The notes under the pieces were generated by a model, which was given only the letters and a program-made list of their open reading frames with translations, ran no database searches and was not told the DNA's origin. 9,528 nt of DNA from UMGS1225 sp034086705 (GTDB lineage Bacteria > Bacillota > Clostridia > Oscillospirales > CAG-272). The stretch lies in assembly GCA_034086705.1 (NCBI GenBank), contig JAXDZV010000053.1, positions 1 through 9,528 of the forward strand, read 5' to 3'. The translations under genes were made by a program, and so were the position numbers. This document shows positions 5,563 through 9,528 of the stretch, piece by piece; the stretch's first letter is position 1; every line of letters begins with the position of its first letter.

Positions 5563-5949
5563 TCAAAGAATTCCCTGCCAATGAACGCCTTGCAACATAT
5601 GGATTCGCTGCAAAGTGTCTTTTGTCTTTTCTCGCGCTGCAAGATAATTGGCACTGTCGCGGGCATTCCATGCCGCAATCAACTCTGCAATTGCTTCATC
5701 GGCTCTGTCAATTTGTGCATATGGGATGGAAAAAGACAGAATTCGAATTGCGTGGTCCCAATTTTCGTACAGAATATGAGGGGCTTCGCTGTTGTATGCG
5801 CGTGCAGCTTCGAAGGCATCCACGCTTTCCGGAAGCGCGTTTGCGTAGTTAACCAAATCCTGCGTAATATTCCCGATATATATCGTGTGTATCACCAGCA
5901 GCAGACAAAGAACTGTGAGAACCACGAGTGCTGTCCAAAAGCCTTTCAT
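5563..5949 (-). CDS. DUF4363 family membrane-anchored protein
   Basis: 128 residues: one N-terminal membrane helix (about 4-22, LVVLTVLCLLLVIHTIYI), then an external, helical region with many Ala, Glu and Asp and a terminal helix pair (AIAELIAAWNAR, then REKTKDTLQRIHM). This layout, and its place directly behind a DUF421 gene, match DUF4363, whose function is unknown. The start codon overlaps the DUF421 stop by four bases (ATGA), so translation is coupled; a good AGGAGG also lies about 7 bases upstream of the ATG within the DUF421 gene. With DUF421 it presumably forms a membrane complex; that is inference from gene pairing. The last gene of the minus-strand block; the 101 bases beyond it hold no strong minus-strand terminator. 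Confidence 0.85.
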   Translation of the reverse strand: MKGFWTALVVLTVLCLLLVIHTIYIGNITQDLVNYANALPESVDAFEAARAYNSEAPHILYENWDHAIRILSFSIPYAQIDRADEAIAELIAAWNARDSANYLAAREKTKDTLQRIHMLQGVHWQGIL

Positions 5950-6638
5950 GGGGAATCCTCCTCTTTTGTCTCGTTTTTTGCAAGAAAAATGTCTCCGCTG
6001 TCATTTACTGCAAGCAAATAAACTATGCGATGATCTTCGATACCTTTGCTGCGCAAAATACGCAAAATATCTTTTTTACTGTACTGCAAATGCTGCATAT
6101 TTCCAAAGCTGAAGCATCCTTGTACAATCAGTGGGTGTAAAATGCCGTTCTCCGATACGTTTACTGACATATCTTTTGGTTTCAGACTTGCGCAGGAGGC
6201 TTTTTCGATAACAGACACCTTACCGTTTTCTTCCATGATAGCATATGCTACTTCATCGATGTTGCCAACTCCGTTTTGACGCAATTGTGATAAAAGCTCT
6301 TCCGGTGAAATTCGTGCCCGCTCCAGTGCTTTTTGACGAAGTGTTCCATTGGCGATTAAAACACTTGGTACTCCCCAAAAGAATCGTTTACCAAGACGGC
6401 TGTGTACGATCAGGTAGGACAGTGCAACTTCCAAGCAAAGCAACAACAAAATCGGGAGAATGGCGCTGAGCAAAGGTATGTTGCTGTCTGCCACTGGCTG
6501 TGCCGCAAGCTCTGAGAGCAAAAGTGCTGTCACCAATTCGGATGGCTGCAGTTCTCCAATTTGTCGTTTCCCCATTAAGCGCATTGAAATTATGAGGAAA
6601 AAATAGATTATGATCGTACGGATAAAAGTTGTTACCAT
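5946..6638 (-). CDS. DUF421 (YetF-like) membrane protein
   Basis: 230 residues. Three hydrophobic segments occupy about residues 5-20, 33-48 and 55-78, with the conserved family signature MGKRQIGELQPSELV at 22-36. The cytoplasmic part (about 90-230) includes PSVLIANGTLRQKALERARI, LLSQLRQNGVGNIDEVAYAI and a VSVIEK strand, as in DUF421/YetF proteins. Related proteins in spore-formers influence spore membrane properties and resistance, but a precise activity is not settled. The ATG at 6638 follows AGGTGA (6650-6645 on this strand), which lies in the 3' arm of a terminator-like hairpin whose T-run ends at the ATG. It overlaps DUF4363 by four bases and lies 67 bases after dxs. Confidence 0.93.
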   Translation of the reverse strand: MVTTFIRTIIIYFFLIISMRLMGKRQIGELQPSELVTALLLSELAAQPVADSNIPLLSAILPILLLLCLEVALSYLIVHSRLGKRFFWGVPSVLIANGTLRQKALERARISPEELLSQLRQNGVGNIDEVAYAIMEENGKVSVIEKASCASLKPKDMSVNVSENGILHPLIVQGCFSFGNMQHLQYSKKDILRILRSKGIEDHRIVYLLAVNDSGDIFLAKNETKEEDSP

Positions 6639-6682
6639 AAAAAATCACCTACACGGAGAGTATTTCCGAGCAGGTGATTTTT
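6639..6682 (-). terminator. Terminator-like hairpin sequestering the DUF421 ribosome binding site
   Basis: Read on the minus strand, AAAAATCACCT (6682-6672) pairs perfectly with AGGTGATTTTT (6650-6640). Inside, after a 3x3 internal loop, CGGA pairs with TCCG around a 7-base loop. The transcript has six U (6644-6639) immediately followed by the ATG of the DUF421 gene. It can act as the dxs terminator, its 5' arm starting 24 bases after the dxs stop. In read-through mRNA the AGGTGA Shine-Dalgarno would be base-paired. Confidence 0.75.
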
Positions 6683-6705
6683 ATGTAAAATATCTGTTTG
6701 GTTAT

Positions 6706-8586
6706 TCAAGAAATTGTCTGCAAGACAGCTTTTGTCAAAGCGGAGCTATCGATTCCTGCGGTTTCGTACATGGTACATCCCGTCTTTGCACTGAGTGTGG
6801 GATCTTCTATGCCGAGAAGTAGCATTTTTTTTGAAAAAACCGATTCCACACGCAATAACTCGCTTTGCATGAGCATACCAAATCCGCCCTGTCGAATCCC
6901 TTCTTCGGCGAATACAAGCAGAGCTTTTGAGGAAACATCTTGTAATGCTATTTGCAGGGCGGCTGCAACGGACTGGATAGGGAGAAGTTGTTCGGTTACG
7001 ATTACACCGGCTCGCACACCTTGCTGCGCCAGCATTTTTTGCGCTATACGAACCTGTTGTGTCTCATTTCCGTATGTAATAAATACAACGTCATCTGCCG
7101 GAGAGACATTACACAGCAAGTGTAGCTGTGGCAGATCGGTGAGCCCATACAGCATATCGGTATGTTCACCACCGCGGGCATACCGCACAGCAGACGGGGT
7201 TTTGCATGCAAAACAGTGCAGAAGTAAATGTTGTAGGGAACTTGCACGAACCGGTGCATATAGAGAAATTCCGTGTACATGCGAAAGAAAGGCAACGTCA
7301 AAAATTCCGTGATGAGTTACACCGTCGGCATCGTTGAATCCGGCGCGATCGATACACAGAGTTAACGGTTGCGATGTAATTGCAATATCATGCAGCAAAT
7401 TATCATATGCTCTTTGCAAAAAAGTAGAATATACGGCAAAAACGGGGTGAGCACCATTGGCAGCAAGACCGGCTGCAAAGGTGACGGCATGCTCTTCAGC
7501 TATACCTACATCGAAAAAACGTTCTGGAAAATGTTCGGAAATGCTACTAAGACCTGTTCCGTCTGCCATCGCTGCTGTAATTGCAACGAGGTGCGGATCG
7601 TTTTCCATCGCCTGCAAAAGTGTTTGTCCGCAGATTTGCGAAAAAGATTCTTCTTTTGCAATCTGTGATGCCGTATTTGTGTTTGGCGCAACGGAATGAA
7701 AACGGTTGGGATCTTTTTGGGCCGGAGGATAGCCGAGACCTTTGCAGGTTTTGATGTGTACAACGACGTTGTCATGCAGCTGTTTTGCCTGTAAAAGTAG
7801 ATTTTCCAGGCGTTTGTAGTCGTTTCCGTCAATAGGGCCCAAGTACTGAAACCCGAGATCTTCAATATAATTACTGCGGTAAATGATGCTTTTCACACTT
7901 TGTTTGACGTGGGTCAGCCGGCGGACCAAATGTTTTCCAACCAAGGGAAGCTTGCCGAGTGCTATGCGAATGGTACGTTTCAGTCGAAAATAGCGATTGC
8001 TGGAACGCAGTTTTGCGAGGTACGTTGCAAACTTTCCGGTATTAGGAGAAATAGACATCTCGTTTTCATTTAAAATGATAATCAAATGCTCACCGGTACG
8101 TACATTGTTGAGAGCTTCATGAATGAGTCCGCCGGTATAAGCGCCATCCCCGACGACTGCAATGTTGAAAACATCTTTCCCCAAAATTCTGTCTGCTTCG
8201 GCGAAACCAGAAGCAACTGAGACGGATGTGGAACTGTGCCCACTGATAAACGGGTCATGGATACTTTCGGATGGTTTGGGGAAGCCGCTCAGCCCACCGT
8301 TTTGTCGTAGCGTTGCAAATTCTTGCGCCCGCCCGGTAAGGATTTTGTGGACATAGCTTTGGTGACCAACATCCCAGAAAATGCGATCATGCGGCGTAGA
8401 AAAAACACGGTGCAGTGCAACAGAAAGCTCGACTACACCAAGGTTGGAAGCCAAATGCCCGCCTGTTTGTGTGACATGCTGGATCAAAAAATCACGTATT
8501 TCAGGCAAAAGCTGTTCAATTTGTTGGTCATTTAATGCTTGTATATCATCCGGTGACTGGATTTGATTGAGAATTTTATATTGCAT
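6706..8586 (-). CDS. dxs: 1-deoxy-D-xylulose-5-phosphate synthase
   Basis: The thiamine-diphosphate enzyme that joins pyruvate and glyceraldehyde 3-phosphate to make DXP, the first step of the MEP isoprenoid pathway and a source for thiamine and pyridoxal. The 626-residue length is normal. Visible motifs: GGHLASNLGVVEL (H44), GHSSTSVSVASG (116-127), the TPP site GDGAYTGG (146-153) with NENEMSISPNTG (173-184), catalytic Glu364 in GIAEEHAVT, Y386 and R392 in YSTFLQRAYDN, DRAG (413-416) with THH (424-426), and RYARG (468-472) for substrate phosphate. An upstream in-frame ATG at 8628 would lie within or before the promoter -10 box, so I use the ATG at 8586, preceded by GAGGT and followed by the usual family N-terminus. 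First gene of the minus-strand unit, with its own promoter. Confidence 0.97.
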   Translation of the reverse strand: MQYKILNQIQSPDDIQALNDQQIEQLLPEIRDFLIQHVTQTGGHLASNLGVVELSVALHRVFSTPHDRIFWDVGHQSYVHKILTGRAQEFATLRQNGGLSGFPKPSESIHDPFISGHSSTSVSVASGFAEADRILGKDVFNIAVVGDGAYTGGLIHEALNNVRTGEHLIIILNENEMSISPNTGKFATYLAKLRSSNRYFRLKRTIRIALGKLPLVGKHLVRRLTHVKQSVKSIIYRSNYIEDLGFQYLGPIDGNDYKRLENLLLQAKQLHDNVVVHIKTCKGLGYPPAQKDPNRFHSVAPNTNTASQIAKEESFSQICGQTLLQAMENDPHLVAITAAMADGTGLSSISEHFPERFFDVGIAEEHAVTFAAGLAANGAHPVFAVYSTFLQRAYDNLLHDIAITSQPLTLCIDRAGFNDADGVTHHGIFDVAFLSHVHGISLYAPVRASSLQHLLLHCFACKTPSAVRYARGGEHTDMLYGLTDLPQLHLLCNVSPADDVVFITYGNETQQVRIAQKMLAQQGVRAGVIVTEQLLPIQSVAAALQIALQDVSSKALLVFAEEGIRQGGFGMLMQSELLRVESVFSKKMLLLGIEDPTLSAKTGCTMYETAGIDSSALTKAVLQTIS

Positions 8587-8618
8587 ACCGGACCTCGTTT
8601 TCTTTGTATGGTGAATGT

Positions 8619-8647
8619 AGTATAGCACAATTCTGCGGAGAATTCAA
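8619..8647 (-). promoter_or_regulatory. SigA-type promoter of dxs
   Basis: On the minus strand: TTGAAT (8647-8642), a 17-base spacer, TATACT (8624-8619). Transcription should begin near 8612, about 26 bases before the dxs ATG. Its position excludes the longer dxs start at 8628. Confidence 0.8.
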
Positions 8648-8841
8648 GAGCGCATATTTTTGCGCAGGCAAACCGGTTGCCGAGCAACTTTTTTTGCTTT
8701 CAGCGCATTTTTCTGCATTTGTTCACGAAAACGTAACATATTTACGATACAATATCTTTGATATTTTTTGCGCAGTGGGCGCAGCAGACGTCAGACACTC
8801 TGTGCTGACTATACGGAACGGGCCTCCGGGAGGAATAGAGA

Positions 8842-9348
8842 ATGAAGCGCAAAGTGTGGTATCTGGGGCTGTTTTTTTTAATTACGTGTTCTTTACTTCT
8901 GGTCTCTGTCGGGTGCGGTTTTTCTCAGGATTTCAGTCAAACCCCAGCATATAGTGCTCTGTTTTCTGATCAAGACTCTGACACGCAGAAAACTTTGAAG
9001 AATTTAGTTATCAAACAAATTGAGGCATATAATGCGCAGGATCCGGAAGCGTATGCGTCGGCTATGGATTGGGACGAGCAAGACCGAACGTCGTTTTGTG
9101 AACAGTTTTGGCAAACTGCAAAAAATGTGCGTACCGAATTGTCTTTGGGCGCCTTGTCCGCGGTGGTGTTAGACAGCAATACAAGTCTGGCACAGGTTGG
9201 GGCTTTGGTACAAACTCGCTTGATACGTGTGGCAGATGGTGCAGTGATCGATGAGCACTATAATCAAGTTACCTATACCATGACCAGCCGTGATGGGACG
9301 TGGTATATCACCACGATCGAGAACGGCGCAGACCAGTATTACGATTGA
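8842..9348 (+). CDS. Small secreted lipoprotein, possible NTF2/SnoaL-like fold
   Basis: 168 residues. Signal peptide with a basic start (MKRK), a 17-residue hydrophobic core and lipobox VSVGC (Cys25). The mature part begins with a Ser/Gln/Asp linker, then a helix with IEAYNAQDPEAYASAMDW (about 60-77), and later paired strands (LAQVGALVQTRLIRV, VTYTMTSRDGTWYITTIENG). A helix with a 'Y-N-x-x-D' element followed by strands closing in DGTWYI is the style of NTF2-like lipoproteins in Firmicutes, but I cannot confirm the family. GGGAGGA at 8828-8834 supports the ATG. The 255-base gap to dxs holds the divergent dxs promoter, a possible -10 TACAAT at 8748-8753 for this gene without a clear -35, and a small hairpin at 8790-8809 (GTCAG/CTGAC extended by CAC/GTG). 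Confidence 0.85.
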   Translation: MKRKVWYLGLFFLITCSLLLVSVGCGFSQDFSQTPAYSALFSDQDSDTQKTLKNLVIKQIEAYNAQDPEAYASAMDWDEQDRTSFCEQFWQTAKNVRTELSLGALSAVVLDSNTSLAQVGALVQTRLIRVADGAVIDEHYNQVTYTMTSRDGTWYITTIENGADQYYD

Positions 9349-9429
9349 CGGATACGGGATAGACATGTTGCGGGCGCGGTCTGTGTTTCGCAAAAAAACC
9401 GCGGGGGGTTACCGTAATAAGGGGAAACG

Positions 9430-9528
9430 ATGAAGATCTTAATGACGACAATGAAAATGGATATCGGTGGCGCTGAGACGCATGTCCTTGAGGTCGCTCG
9501 AGAATTGGCGCGCCGCGGTTTGGATATA
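9430..9528 (+). CDS. Glycosyltransferase, GT4-type (N-terminal 33 residues, cut by window end)
   Basis: The frame starts with ATG at 9430 behind AAGGGG (9419-9424) and runs off the edge. It reads MKILMTTMKMDIGGAETHV followed by LEVARELARRG, the hallmark N-terminus of GT-B fold, family 4 glycosyltransferases: a first strand, then the GGAE(T/R)H loop that approaches the acceptor, then the first helix. Such enzymes transfer sugars from nucleotide sugars to lipid or polysaccharide acceptors at the inner face of the membrane. The specific sugar cannot be told from this fragment. It follows the lipoprotein gene by 81 bases without a clear terminator, so they might be co-transcribed. Confidence 0.85.
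   Translation, partial: MKILMTTMKMDIGGAETHVLEVARELARRGLDI

Noticed and set aside
5403..6021. Plus-strand open frames across the DUF4363 and DUF421 region
   Set aside because: They lie opposite genes with recognisable families and overlapping start/stop coupling, and have no ribosome binding sites or sensible composition.
8587..8628. Fourteen-codon N-terminal extension of dxs from an upstream ATG
   Set aside because: The codons overlap the -10 box at 8619-8624 and lie upstream of the expected transcription start; the family N-terminus begins at the ATG at 8586.
9378..9407. CGCGGT/ACCGCG inverted repeat before the glycosyltransferase gene
   Set aside because: Only 6 bp with a large loop and followed by G-rich sequence without a T-run; not supportable as a terminator or operator.
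1..9528. CRISPR array, transposase, toxin-antitoxin pair or defence island
   Set aside because: No regularly spaced repeats, no recombinase or transposase motifs and no recognisable defence domains were seen on either strand.

Overview
The window reads as a chromosomal stretch of a low-to-mid GC Gram-positive anaerobe of the Clostridia, most likely a gut Oscillospiraceae/Ruminococcaceae-type organism. The grounds are strong GGAGG-type ribosome binding sites, consensus SigA promoters, many small secreted lipoproteins with LxAC/SxGC lipoboxes, a DUF421-DUF4363 pair, an r1t-type phage holin and dxs (MEP isoprenoid pathway). This is inference from gene content; no marker gene allows a firm taxonomic call.

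Layout. Bases 1-2460 hold a plus-strand cluster: the tail of a cut-off gene, a DUF4428 zinc-ribbon protein and a large lipoprotein. After a probable terminator comes a lipoprotein gene broken by what look like two one-base losses in A-runs (2572-3004). Bases 3005-3380 hold no gene but contain three successive terminator-like hairpins, the last just upstream of a lone phage-type holin gene (3381-3644), which is followed by an inverted repeat and a near-perfect terminator. A perfect consensus promoter (3792-3820) then drives two tandem cyclophilin-type peptidyl-prolyl isomerase lipoproteins. Next is a self-contained tRNA-Glu(CTC) unit with its own promoter and terminator. A 95-base inverted-repeat element (5316-5410) and another terminator fill the space before the convergent minus-strand genes.

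The minus-strand block 8647-5563 has a clear promoter and reads dxs, then DUF421 membrane protein, then DUF4363 protein, the last two overlapping by four bases. Between dxs and the DUF421 gene lies a terminator-like hairpin whose 3' arm contains the DUF421 ribosome binding site and whose T-run ends at its start codon. On the far right, plus-strand genes resume with a small lipoprotein and the first 33 codons of a GT4-type glycosyltransferase.

I see no CRISPR array, transposase, integrase, toxin-antitoxin pair or obvious defence system. The most interesting features are RNA-level: the start-codon-overlapping hairpin at 6639-6682, the hairpin-studded leader of the orphan holin, and the inverted-repeat element next to the tRNA.
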